Translations under genes and position numbers: made by a program
Notes under the pieces: generated by a model
What the model saw: the letters and a program-made list of their open reading frames with translations, nothing else
The model's database searches: none
Told to the model about the DNA's origin: nothing
DNA from: Sphingomonas sp.
GTDB lineage: Bacteria > Pseudomonadota > Alphaproteobacteria > Sphingomonadales > Sphingomonadaceae
NCBI GenBank assembly: GCA_030146605.1
Contig: JASLBO010000415.1
Location: forward strand, 1 to 12,331
Length of the DNA stretch: 12,331 bases
Direction: 5' to 3'
Shown here: positions 1 to 6,693 of the stretch, piece after piece
Numbering within the stretch: position 1 is the stretch's first letter
How the letters are laid out: the number at the start of each line of letters is the position of its first letter

Positions 1-2
1 GC

Positions 3-539
3 ACCGACGAGCAGCCTGCGAAGGGCGATGCCTCCAAGATCCCGAACCTCAAGCCCGCCTTCTCCAAGGACGGCACGATCACCGCCGCCAATGCCTCGTC
101 GATCAGCGACGGCGCCGCCGCGCTGGTGATGACGCGCGCGAGCGTCGCCGAGCGGCTCGGGCTCGATCCCGTCGCGCGCGTGGTGAGCCATGCCGCCCAC
201 GCCCATGCGCCCGCGCTGTTCACCACCGCGCCGGTGTTCGCGATGCGCAAGGCGCTGGAGAAGGCGGGCTGGCAGATCGGCGATGTCGACCTGTTCGAAA
301 TCAACGAGGCCTTTGCCTGTGTCGCGATGATCGCGATGCGCGATCTCGGCATCGCGCACGAGGTGCTCAACGTCCATGGCGGCGCCTGCGCGCTCGGCCA
401 TCCGATCGGCGCGAGCGGTGCGCGAGTGCTCGCCACCCTGCTCTCGGCGCTGGAGACCCACGGCCAGAAGCGCGGCCTCGCCTCGCTGTGCATCGGCGGC
501 GGCGAAGCCACTGCCATGGCCGTGGAGTTGCTGGTTTAG
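3..539 (+). CDS. Thiolase (acetyl-CoA C-acyltransferase), 3' part
   Basis: This is the C-terminal 178 residues of a thiolase; the start lies left of the window and the first whole codon is at base 3. Thiolases catalyse Claisen condensation or thiolytic cleavage of acyl-CoA in the cytoplasm (fatty-acid oxidation or acetoacetyl-CoA formation). Visible motifs: ANASSISDGAAAL near residue 30, FEINEAFA with its Asn at fragment residue 101, GGACALGHPIGASGAR with the active-site His at about residue 133, and CIGGGEA with the C-terminal catalytic Cys at about residue 163. The nucleophilic N-terminal Cys is outside the window. The fragment cannot separate a biosynthetic (AtoB/PhaA-like) from a degradative enzyme. 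The stop overlaps the stop of the convergent gene by four bases. Confidence 0.93.
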   Translation, partial: TDEQPAKGDASKIPNLKPAFSKDGTITAANASSISDGAAALVMTRASVAERLGLDPVARVVSHAAHAHAPALFTTAPVFAMRKALEKAGWQIGDVDLFEINEAFACVAMIAMRDLGIAHEVLNVHGGACALGHPIGASGARVLATLLSALETHGQKRGLASLCIGGGEATAMAVELLV

Positions 540-946
540 CTAATGCGCCGCGCGAGCACCTTCGCCCGCGCCCTGGTGACGTCGACCCAGCATTGGGTGA
601 CCACCACCCCCGCCATGCTTCCGCCGCGGTAGCGATCGCCCTTGGCGATGCAGCCACGGTCGCGCAGGGCCAGCCATTTGCGCTGTTCCGCGAGCAGCCG
701 CTGCCGCGCCGCCGGCCCGAGCCGGTTGCGCAGCTTGCCGTAGAGCGCCGACATCCGCGCATCGGCCACGCGCAGTTCGTGGGCGGCGCAATGCTGCATG
801 TCGAAGGTCGTGATGCACTCGACCGGCGCCGGATCGGCGAAGGCCGGATTGGCCATGAACGCGCCGGCGTTCTGGGCGGAAGCACTCGCGGGCACGAGTG
901 TCGCCCCGGCCAGGGCAATCCATAAAGCGGCAAATCGGCGAGTCAT
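536..946 (-). CDS. Exported LprI-like / DUF1311 protein
   Basis: A 136-residue secreted or periplasmic protein. Residues 1-24 form a signal peptide (RR, hydrophobic core, ASA cleavage site before Gln25). The mature part matches the lysozyme-inhibitor LprI-like N-terminal family (DUF1311): a Cys at 53, the segment ADARMSALYGKL at 61-72, and the hallmark AEQRKWLALRDRGC at 86-99. Four cysteines (44, 53, 99, 119) could form two disulfides. Some family members inhibit lysozyme, but for this protein that is only a possibility. The start is well supported: AAGGAG six bases before ATG. It lies 48 bases downstream of the SH3-domain gene on the same strand and is probably co-transcribed with it. Its stop overlaps the thiolase stop by 4 bases. 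Confidence 0.85.
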   Translation of the reverse strand: MTRRFAALWIALAGATLVPASASAQNAGAFMANPAFADPAPVECITTFDMQHCAAHELRVADARMSALYGKLRNRLGPAARQRLLAEQRKWLALRDRGCIAKGDRYRGGSMAGVVVTQCWVDVTRARAKVLARRIS

Positions 947-994
947 TCGTTTCTCCTTCGCGGCGGCGAACGCACAGGCCGCCGAAAGGACACC

Positions 995-1471
995 TCAGTC
1001 CACCACTTCGCCCGGCTCGACGCCCCACAGGTGCGACTGCTCGATATAGCCCTTGCGGCCGCCGACGTCGAAGCGGCACCAGTTGCTCGCACATTTGCTG
1101 AGCCGCCCAACGACGCCCGGTTCGACCCGCCAGTTGATATGCGCGTCCAGCTGGGGCGCGGACCGCAATTCGGCCACGCCGCCGACGACGATCCCGGTCC
1201 GGCGCTCGTCGAGAAAGTTGCGCAGCATCCAGCCTTGCGTGCCCGAGGGGTCCTCGACCTTGCGCCACTCGCCATAGACGTCGAGCACCTTGAGCGGCAG
1301 ATCGCGGCGCTGATAGCGCCAGTTCGCCGGATAGTTTCGCCCGGGCCCGGTGCGCAGATGCGCCTTGTCGACGTCGATCGACACCCAATAAGGCGGCTTG
1401 CGCTGCGCGAGCGCCGGCATTGTCAGCCCCAGCGCCACGATCCCCAGCAATATCCGTCCGCCGAGCCGCAT
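995..1471 (-). CDS. Exported SH3-domain protein (bacterial SH3, COG3807-like)
   Basis: A 158-residue exported protein with a signal peptide at residues 1-22 (cleavage after ALA). The mature part holds two bacterial SH3-like repeats. The first, about residues 32-90, has the typical LRTGPGRNYP and GEWRKVEDPSGTQGWM segments. The second, about 95-150, has VAELRSAP, a Cys pair at 127 and 132, and RKGYIE. Such domains usually bind peptidoglycan or cell-wall peptides in the periplasm; the exact ligand is unknown. The start at 1471 is chosen because AAAGGGG sits six bases before it. An in-frame ATG at 1486 would add five residues but has a poor site and lies at the predicted transcription start. Probably the first gene of a two-gene unit with the DUF1311 gene. 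Confidence 0.85.
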   Translation of the reverse strand: MRLGGRILLGIVALGLTMPALAQRKPPYWVSIDVDKAHLRTGPGRNYPANWRYQRRDLPLKVLDVYGEWRKVEDPSGTQGWMLRNFLDERRTGIVVGGVAELRSAPQLDAHINWRVEPGVVGRLSKCASNWCRFDVGGRKGYIEQSHLWGVEPGEVVD

Positions 1472-1494
1472 TCGAACCCCTTTCATCGTTTCCG

Positions 1495-1524
1495 CTGATA
1501 CTGCGGCGGCATGCCATGCTTCAA
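1495..1524 (-). promoter_or_regulatory. Candidate sigma-70-like promoter for the SH3 gene
   Basis: Reading the minus strand, TTGAAG (bases 1524-1519) is followed after 18 bases by TATCAG (1500-1495). Each box matches 4 of 6 consensus positions. Transcription would start near 1487, giving a short leader that contains AAAGGGG just before the ATG at 1471. The spacer contains the perfect 8-bp palindrome GGCATGCC (1508-1515). Inferred by eye; sphingomonad promoters are often weakly conserved. Confidence 0.35.
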
Positions 1525-1564
1525 CCCGTTGACTGCGCGGCCCGCGACCGCCAATCCGCCCTGA

Positions 1565-2563
1565 ATGGCACAGACCGCGCGCCCTTCCCGCCCCCGCGTC
1601 ACCGTCACGCGAACGCTGCCCGAGGCGATCGAGAAGCGCATGACCGAGCTGTTCGACGCCGTGCTCAATCCCGACGACCGTGCGTTCGATCGCGATCGGC
1701 TCGCCGCGGCGATGGCCGATGCCGATGTGTTCGTCCCCACCGTGACCGACCGGATCGACGCCGCGCTGATCGCCGCCGCCCCCGATCGCCTGCGCCTGAT
1801 CGCCAATTACGGCGCCGGATTCGGCCATATCGATCTCAAGGCGACGCGCGATCGCGGGATCACCGTCACCAACACGCCGGGGGTGCTGACCGAGGACACC
1901 GCCGACATGACGATGGCGCTGATCCTCGCCGCGCCGCGCCGGCTGATCGAGGGCGACAAACTGGTCCGCGCCGGCGCATGGACCGGCTGGCGCCCCACCG
2001 GCATGCGCGGCCATCGCATCGGCGGAAAGAAGCTCGGCATTCTCGGCATGGGCCGGATCGGCCAGGCCGTGGCGCAGCGCGCGCGGGCATTCGGGCTGCA
2101 GATTCACTATCACAGTCGCCATCGCATTCCCGAAGTCGCCGAGGCGCAGCTCGGCGCGACCTTCCACGCGGATCTCGACGCGATGCTCGCGGCAGTCGAT
2201 ATCCTGACCATCCACACCCCGCACACCGACAGCACCGCGGGACTGATCGACGCGCGCCGGCTCGACCTGCTCGGCCCCGACGGCTGGCTGATCAACACCG
2301 CGCGCGGCGAGATCGTCGACCCCGAGGCATTGGTCACGGCGCTGACCGGAGGAAGGATCGCCGGCGCCGGGCTCGACGTCTATGTCGGCGAACCGGCGGT
2401 CGATGCGCGGCTGATCGCGCTCGACAATGTCGTGCTGCTCCCGCACCTCGGCTCGGCGACCTTCGAGGGCCGTGAAGCGATGGGGCTCAAGGTGATCGCC
2501 AATATCCGTTCGTGGGTCGATGGCCACCGCCCGCCCGATCAGGTGCTCGAGGGCTGGTTCTAG
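1565..2563 (+). CDS. D-glycerate-type D-2-hydroxyacid dehydrogenase
   Basis: A 332-residue NAD(P)-dependent D-isomer 2-hydroxyacid dehydrogenase, best matching the glycerate dehydrogenase / glyoxylate (hydroxypyruvate) reductase group (GyaR-like). It interconverts 2-oxo acids such as glyoxylate or hydroxypyruvate with the D-hydroxy acids in the cytoplasm. Visible: NYGAGFGHID at 81-90 (substrate loop), NTPGVLTEDTADM at 103-115, the Rossmann motif GMGRIGQ at 161-167, and the catalytic trio Arg247 (NTARGEIVD), Glu276 (VGEP) and His294 (LPHLGSAT). Length is normal for the family. The start gives a short lead into the first beta strand (RVTVTRTLP), but no good ribosome site precedes it. Divergent from the SH3 gene with 93 bases between start codons; the next gene starts 64 bases after its stop. 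Substrate preference cannot be read from sequence alone. Confidence 0.92.
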   Translation: MAQTARPSRPRVTVTRTLPEAIEKRMTELFDAVLNPDDRAFDRDRLAAAMADADVFVPTVTDRIDAALIAAAPDRLRLIANYGAGFGHIDLKATRDRGITVTNTPGVLTEDTADMTMALILAAPRRLIEGDKLVRAGAWTGWRPTGMRGHRIGGKKLGILGMGRIGQAVAQRARAFGLQIHYHSRHRIPEVAEAQLGATFHADLDAMLAAVDILTIHTPHTDSTAGLIDARRLDLLGPDGWLINTARGEIVDPEALVTALTGGRIAGAGLDVYVGEPAVDARLIALDNVVLLPHLGSATFEGREAMGLKVIANIRSWVDGHRPPDQVLEGWF

Positions 2564-2627
2564 GCCGCGCCACATCCGGAACCCGCCGCTTTCCGACCGG
2601 TTTTCCCGCCACAAAGGGAGAATCGCG

Positions 2628-3050
2628 ATGAAAAAATACGCTTATGCCTGGATAACCCTCGGCTTCTTCCTCGTGTCGCTGATCCTGCATTGGGTATTCG
2701 GCTGGAGCAGCTATGTCGACGAAGCGCGCGAGCACGGGCAGGTCGCGGAGACCTCCGCCTACGTCAACCAGATGCTGCGCGAAACCTTCGAGAACTGGCA
2801 GTCCGAGTTCCTCCAGTTGCTCTGGCAGGTCGTCGGTCTTGCCTATTTCCTCTATGTCGGCTCGCCTTCGTCGAAGGAGAATGACGACCGGCTCGAGGCC
2901 AAGATCGATTCGCTGCTCCGCCTCCACGCCGGCACCGATCGCGGGCAGGAAATCATCGATGAACTCGACGACCGCTATCTCCGCGCCCACGGCCACGCCA
3001 AGCCCCACGCGCACGGGATGGATCCGGTGGTCGGCGGCGGCAAGGAGTGA
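2628..3050 (+). CDS. Small membrane protein, DUF6766-like
   Basis: A 140-residue protein with two predicted membrane helices, about residues 7-27 and 60-78. Between them lies a short segment with EHG (35-37) and the motif FENWQSEFLQ (54-63). This layout, with HG after the first helix and FENW-SEFLQ before the second, is what I recall of the DUF6766 family; function is unknown. The soluble tail after residue 80 is charged and ends in a His-rich stretch, HGHAKPHAHG (121-130), followed by a Gly-rich end. The start is firm: AAAGGGAG lies seven bases before ATG and the protein opens with MKKYAYAW. A longer in-frame ORF upstream overlaps the end of the dehydrogenase gene and is not used. It may be co-transcribed with the dehydrogenase or have its own promoter. 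Confidence 0.8.
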   Translation: MKKYAYAWITLGFFLVSLILHWVFGWSSYVDEAREHGQVAETSAYVNQMLRETFENWQSEFLQLLWQVVGLAYFLYVGSPSSKENDDRLEAKIDSLLRLHAGTDRGQEIIDELDDRYLRAHGHAKPHAHGMDPVVGGGKE

Positions 3051-3051
3051 C

Positions 3052-3083
3052 TTGATCCTCCCCGCTCCGCGAGGGAGGATCAA
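3052..3083. repeat. Palindromic hairpin (CCTCCC-type repeat) between convergent genes
   Basis: An 11-bp perfect inverted repeat, TTGATCCTCCC (3052-3062) and GGGAGGATCAA (3073-3083), around the loop CGCTCCGCGA. It fills the gap between the stops at 3050 and 3091 and could serve as a bidirectional terminator, although neither strand has a U-tract. The core CGCTCCGCGAGGGAGGAT recurs exactly at 9696-9713 and in degenerate form at 8050-8073, so this is a single-hairpin member of a dispersed repeat family. Confidence 0.8.
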
Positions 3084-3090
3084 AGGAAGC

Positions 3091-4494
3091 TCAATCCCCG
3101 GTCAGAATCCGGTCGACCAGCTGCTTCACCGTCGGCACGAACCCGTTCGAGTAGAACGGATCGCGCTTGAACTGATAGGCGCCATGCCCGGCGAACATCA
3201 GATTCTGCTCCACCGGGCCGCCATGCGCGATGTCCTGCAGCGTCTTCTGGATGCAGAAGCTGCGCGGATCGGCGAGCCGGCCGGTCGAATTGGTCTCGGA
3301 ATCGGCCCAGGCCGAGAATTGGCACTGGCTGAGGCAGCCCATGCAATCGGCCTGATCCTTGCGGATGATCGCTTTCTCTTCCTCGCCGACGAAGACGAGC
3401 GTGTTGTCGGGGGTCTTGAGCGCTGACGTGAAGCCGAGCCCATACCATTCGCGCGCGCGCAGCAGATCGTTGCGCGTCACCCAGAAATTCTTGCCCTTCA
3501 CGCCCACGTCGAGTTGGAACGTGTGATCGCCGGCATGCTCCGTCGAATAAGCGATCTGCCGCTCCGAACGCGCCTCGAGGCTGCGCAGGAAGGGATTGCG
3601 CACCGCCGACGAATAGAAGCCGGTCGGCGAGAAGCGGTGGAGCAGGATGTCCCCCTCCTCCAGCTGCATCAGCTCGTTCTTCCACCCCTCAGGGATCGGG
3701 CTTTCCTTGGTGAGCAACGGCCGCGTGCCGAACTGGAACGCGATCTTGCCGAGCTCGGGATTGTCGATCCAGTCGCTCCAGTCGCGCAGATACCAGACGC
3801 CGCCGGCCATCACGATCGGCACGTCGTCCGAAATCCCGCCCTCGCGCATTGTCGCGCGCAGGTCGCGGACGCGCGGATAAGGGTCCTGCGGGACCAGCGG
3901 GTCCTCGGCATTGGACAGGCCGTTGTGCCCGCCCGCCAGCCACGGATCCTCATAGACCACCGCCGCCAGCCACTCGCTCGCCTTCGAATAGGCCCGCTTC
4001 CACAATGCGCGGAAGGCGCGGCCCGAGCTGACGATCGGCAGATAGCTCACGCCGTAGGACGCAGTGATCTCGCTGAGCTTGTAGGGCATGCCCGCGCCGC
4101 AGGTAACGCCGGCGACCATCCCGCGCGTGCGATCGAGCACGCCGTGCAGGATCCGCTGCGCGCCGCCCATTTCCCACAAAACGTTGATGTTGACCGCGCC
4201 TTTGCCCCCGGCGATCTCGAACGCCTTCTTGACCTGGGTGACGGCGCCTTCGATCGCGTAATGGACCAGTTCCTCATGGCGCTCGCGCCGGGTGAGCGCG
4301 CTGTAGATTTGCGGGATGATCTTGCCCTCGGCGTCATAGCTGTCGGCATTGACCGCGCTGACCGTGCCGATTCCGCCCGCCGCCGCCCAGGCGCCGGCGC
4401 TGGCATGGTTCGTCGCCGCGACACCCTTGCCACCCTCGACCAGCGGCCAGACTTCGCGGCCGTTATAGTTGATAGGTGTCAGACCCTTGAACAA
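3091..4494 (-). CDS. Nitronate monooxygenase / FMN-dependent oxidoreductase with C-terminal Cys cluster
   Basis: A 467-residue protein of the 2-nitropropane dioxygenase / nitronate monooxygenase superfamily (COG2070), TIM-barrel flavoproteins that bind FMN in the cytoplasm. Visible: N-terminal substrate/flavin loop with AAGGIGTVSA (38-47), VNINVLWEMG (101-110), TCGAGMP (131-137), AGGHNGLS (187-194) with the family His at 190, VMAGGVWY (228-235) and FGTRPLLTKES (255-265), the phosphate-binding strand. Classical members are about 310-380 residues; the extra C-terminal part (from about 300) carries Cys384, 387, 391 and 414, a C-x2-C-x3-C...C pattern. The start is TTG (complement of 4492-4494), backed by GGAGG five bases upstream; no nearby ATG is better. 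Last gene of a minus-strand series, 76 bases after the glycosyltransferase. FabK-like or other reductase activity is an alternative; the substrate is unknown. Confidence 0.85.
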   Translation of the reverse strand: MFKGLTPINYNGREVWPLVEGGKGVAATNHASAGAWAAAGGIGTVSAVNADSYDAEGKIIPQIYSALTRRERHEELVHYAIEGAVTQVKKAFEIAGGKGAVNINVLWEMGGAQRILHGVLDRTRGMVAGVTCGAGMPYKLSEITASYGVSYLPIVSSGRAFRALWKRAYSKASEWLAAVVYEDPWLAGGHNGLSNAEDPLVPQDPYPRVRDLRATMREGGISDDVPIVMAGGVWYLRDWSDWIDNPELGKIAFQFGTRPLLTKESPIPEGWKNELMQLEEGDILLHRFSPTGFYSSAVRNPFLRSLEARSERQIAYSTEHAGDHTFQLDVGVKGKNFWVTRNDLLRAREWYGLGFTSALKTPDNTLVFVGEEEKAIIRKDQADCMGCLSQCQFSAWADSETNSTGRLADPRSFCIQKTLQDIAHGGPVEQNLMFAGHGAYQFKRDPFYSNGFVPTVKQLVDRILTGD

Positions 4495-4499
4495 ATCGA

Positions 4500-4519
4500 C
4501 CTCCGGTTAGACGGTTAGA
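4500..4519 (-). promoter_or_regulatory. Strong SD for a TTG start, next to a tandem 8-mer
   Basis: On the minus strand, GGAGG (complement of 4500-4504) sits five bases before the TTG start at 4494. Directly upstream, the plus strand reads CGGTTAGA twice in tandem (4504-4511 and 4512-4519). The repeat touches the ribosome site, so it would be in the 5' leader or at a protein-binding site overlapping the leader. The SD decides the start; a role for the tandem repeat is only a suggestion. Confidence 0.6.
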
Positions 4520-4570
4520 AAATTTCGCGGGACGCTAGACGCAACCGGCATCGGACGCGAGCGGCAATCA

Positions 4571-5704
4571 TCACCCTAACACACCTGGCCGGCCCATCGC
4601 CTCGCCATAGAGCCGCGCATAGGACTCCACCATCTGCGCCTCGTCGAACAACGCACGGGCGCGCTCGCGGTTCTGCTGGCCTATATAACGCATCGAATCA
4701 GGGTTGCGGGCCAGCGTGTCGATCCGGTCGCGCAGGTCGACCTCGTGGTGGCGGGGGGCGAGAAACGGCTCGTTTTCGGGCGAAACCATCGTCGGAATGT
4801 CGCCCACCCGGGTCGACACCACCGGCAATCCCGCCGCCATCGCCTCGATCACCGAGAGCGGCGCCTGCTCGCTCTTCGACGACATCGCATAGATGTCGAA
4901 AAGTCCCATATAGCGATGCGGCTCGGGCAGGAATCCGGGCAGGATCACCTGGTCCTCGATCGCCATCGTCTCGGCCTGATCGAGGATGTTCTGCCGTTCG
5001 GGCCCTTCGCCGAGGATCACCAGCTTGAAGCGCGCATTGACGCCGGCGACGGCGCGGATGAGCATCGGCAGATCCTTGACCGGCCTGAGGCCCGCGACGC
5101 AGCCGATGAACACCTCGCCCTCGCGGCGGTTCTGCAGCTGCGGGATCAGCCTCGCGTCGGGCTTGTTCGCATAGAGCGCGGTCGGCACGCCGTTGGCGAT
5201 GCGGTGGACGCGCTCGGCCGGCTGGCGCCAATGCCTCAGCGCCACGCGCTCGAGGATCTGGCTGGGCACGATCAGCGCGTTGGCCGCCGGCAGCGCCATC
5301 CGGCGATACATGTTGCGCACGGGATTGAGCCGCTCGGCCTCGTCCTGGTTGAAGCCGTCCTCATGATGGACGATCGGCGGCAGCCCCTTGCCGAACACCC
5401 GCGCCGCCATCACGCCGTCGATCGCGCCCCAATTATAGGTGAGCACCAGATCGAAGCGGCGCATGAACCGCGCGATCTCCTCATAGCGCTTGACCGAGGG
5501 CCGGCCGGAGAGCGGCGGCGGGTTTTGCGCGATCTCGTACTTGATCCCCTTCGCGATCGCATCGCGCGCGCCGAGCTGGTCGGGCATCGCCGAGACGATC
5601 GTGTGCCGCGCCTTGTCCCCGAACGCGTTCATAAGCCGCACGGCGCGCGCTTCCTTGCCGCCATGGTTGAAGGTCGAATGGAGGTGGAGGATGTGGATCG
5701 GCAT
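4571..5704 (-). CDS. Glycosyltransferase, GT4-type (GT-B fold)
   Basis: A 377-residue retaining glycosyltransferase that would move a sugar from a nucleotide-sugar donor to a glycan or lipid acceptor at the cytoplasmic face of the membrane. The N-terminal Rossmann half begins MPIHILHLHSTFNHGGKEAR, with the GGKE loop at 15-18 typical of acceptor-side GT-B domains. The second half has VAGLRPVKD (203-211), LVILGEGPER (228-237), LPGFLPE (255-261) and the donor-binding E-x7-E from Glu279 to Glu287 in EQAPLSVIEAMAAGLPVVST. There is no signal peptide or membrane helix. The start at 5704 puts Met right before the first beta strand; an in-frame Met ten codons upstream lies inside a repeat element, and neither has a good SD. 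No other polysaccharide genes are adjacent, so the product glycan is unknown. Confidence 0.88.
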   Translation of the reverse strand: MPIHILHLHSTFNHGGKEARAVRLMNAFGDKARHTIVSAMPDQLGARDAIAKGIKYEIAQNPPPLSGRPSVKRYEEIARFMRRFDLVLTYNWGAIDGVMAARVFGKGLPPIVHHEDGFNQDEAERLNPVRNMYRRMALPAANALIVPSQILERVALRHWRQPAERVHRIANGVPTALYANKPDARLIPQLQNRREGEVFIGCVAGLRPVKDLPMLIRAVAGVNARFKLVILGEGPERQNILDQAETMAIEDQVILPGFLPEPHRYMGLFDIYAMSSKSEQAPLSVIEAMAAGLPVVSTRVGDIPTMVSPENEPFLAPRHHEVDLRDRIDTLARNPDSMRYIGQQNRERARALFDEAQMVESYARLYGEAMGRPGVLG

Positions 5705-5729
5705 GTCGGGGGCGGTGCTTAGCCTTGTC

Positions 5730-5809
5730 GTCATCCGGGCGAAAGCCGGGATCTCAGGATATGGAGCGCGCAGCGTGCCGCACGAGATCCCGGCTTTCGC
5801 CGGGATGAC
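5730..5809. repeat. Paired inverted repeat, GGCGAAAGCCGGG family, copy 1
   Basis: Two 26-base arms, 5730-5755 and 5784-5809, are reverse complements with essentially one mismatch, separated by a 28-base GC-rich centre. Each arm contains GGCGAAAGCC or its complement, itself a small palindrome. It lies between the hydrolase stop (5812) and the glycosyltransferase start (5704). A second copy is at 9775-9854. Elements of this kind are widespread intergenic REP-like repeats in proteobacteria; as RNA it would fold into one long stem and may attenuate read-through. Confidence 0.85.
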
Positions 5810-5811
5810 AG

Positions 5812-6675
5812 TCAGATCTTCGCCAGCAGCCGCTCGATCGCCGCCACAGCCTCCGGCTCCTCCAGCGTCGGCGCATGCCCTATGCCCGGCACCGTCACCA
5901 ATTCGCCCTTCGGCAACCGCGCCAGCATCTTCTCCGCCGTCCCCACGCTCAATATGTCCGATCGCTCGCCGCGCACGATCAGCACCGGCTTGCCCTGCAT
6001 CGCATCGATCGTCGGCCACATGTCGGGCACGGCTTCGTTGCCCGGCACGCGGAACGGCTCGGCGATCCGCATGTCGTAATCGAGCACGATCCGCCCCGAG
6101 CTGTTCACCCGGTACAGCCGTTTGGCCATGCACAGCCAATCCTCGATCCCGAAGCCCGGATAGACATCGGCGTTGCTCTCGGCGACGGCGCGCGCGGCGT
6201 GCATCCAGGTCGGGTGCCACACCGCCTTGCCGACATAGGTGCGGATCCGCGCCAGCCCGCCGGGCTCGAGCTCGGGGCCGACATCGTTGAGCACCGCGCC
6301 CGCCAGCTTCGCCCCGTCGGTCGCCGCGAGCAGCATCGTGACGATGCCGCCCAGCGAGGTGCCGACCGCGACGAACCGCTCGATCGCCAGTTCGGCGAGC
6401 AAAGCCTCGACGTCCTGCAGATAGGTGAGCGGGACATAGGACATCGGGTCCTTGGCATAGGCGCTGTCGCCGCGCCCGCGGAATTCGGCGAGCAACACCC
6501 GGTGCGCGGGCGCCAGCCGCGTCGCCAGGCCCTCATAATCGCGGGCGTTGCGCGTCAGCCCGGGGAAACAGATCACCGGCGGCTTGTCTTCGGCGCCCGC
6601 ATAATCGCGGTAATGCAGCCTGAGGCCGTCTTTCGACCACCAATAGCCATCGCTGTAGTTGCGCCGCTCACCCAT
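5812..6675 (-). CDS. Alpha/beta hydrolase
   Basis: A 287-residue alpha/beta-hydrolase-fold enzyme, cytoplasmic, with no signal peptide. Visible: strand and oxyanion region VICFPGLTRNARDY (34-47), LLAEFRGRGDS (61-71), the nucleophile elbow VGTSLGG with Ser107, the acid at Asp240 in VRGERSDILS, and the catalytic His267 in VPGIGHAPTLEEPEA. A cap domain spans roughly 133-215. The family includes esterases, lactonases and C-C hydrolases; the reaction is not predictable here. The start at 6675 gives the expected N-terminus (YWWSKDGLRLHYRDY near residue 11); GGGGAG lies only two bases before ATG, so the site is unusual. Its start codon is 18 bases from that of the divergent selO. It precedes the glycosyltransferase on the same strand, separated by a palindromic repeat. 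Confidence 0.9.
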   Translation of the reverse strand: MGERRNYSDGYWWSKDGLRLHYRDYAGAEDKPPVICFPGLTRNARDYEGLATRLAPAHRVLLAEFRGRGDSAYAKDPMSYVPLTYLQDVEALLAELAIERFVAVGTSLGGIVTMLLAATDGAKLAGAVLNDVGPELEPGGLARIRTYVGKAVWHPTWMHAARAVAESNADVYPGFGIEDWLCMAKRLYRVNSSGRIVLDYDMRIAEPFRVPGNEAVPDMWPTIDAMQGKPVLIVRGERSDILSVGTAEKMLARLPKGELVTVPGIGHAPTLEEPEAVAAIERLLAKI

Positions 6676-6693
6676 CGCTCCCCATATCGCCGG

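Noticed and set aside
1529..1557. TTGACT at 1529-1534 as a -35 box for the dehydrogenase gene
   Set aside because: The matching -10 position (about 1552) reads AATCCG, a poor match, and transcription would begin at the start codon.
995..2614. A 539-codon minus-strand frame covering the SH3 gene and the whole antisense of the dehydrogenase gene
   Set aside because: Only the last 158 codons encode a recognisable protein with its own SD and signal peptide; the upstream part is the antisense shadow of a well-conserved dehydrogenase in high-GC DNA.
3052..3083. Calling this hairpin a standard intrinsic terminator
   Set aside because: The stem is strong, but no U-tract follows on either strand and the sequence is a dispersed repeat, so it is listed as a repeat.
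4571..6220. Glycosyltransferase extended to 549 residues, fused across the repeat
   Set aside because: The added N-terminus is translated repeat and antisense hydrolase sequence. The GT-B fold begins at the Met at 5704.
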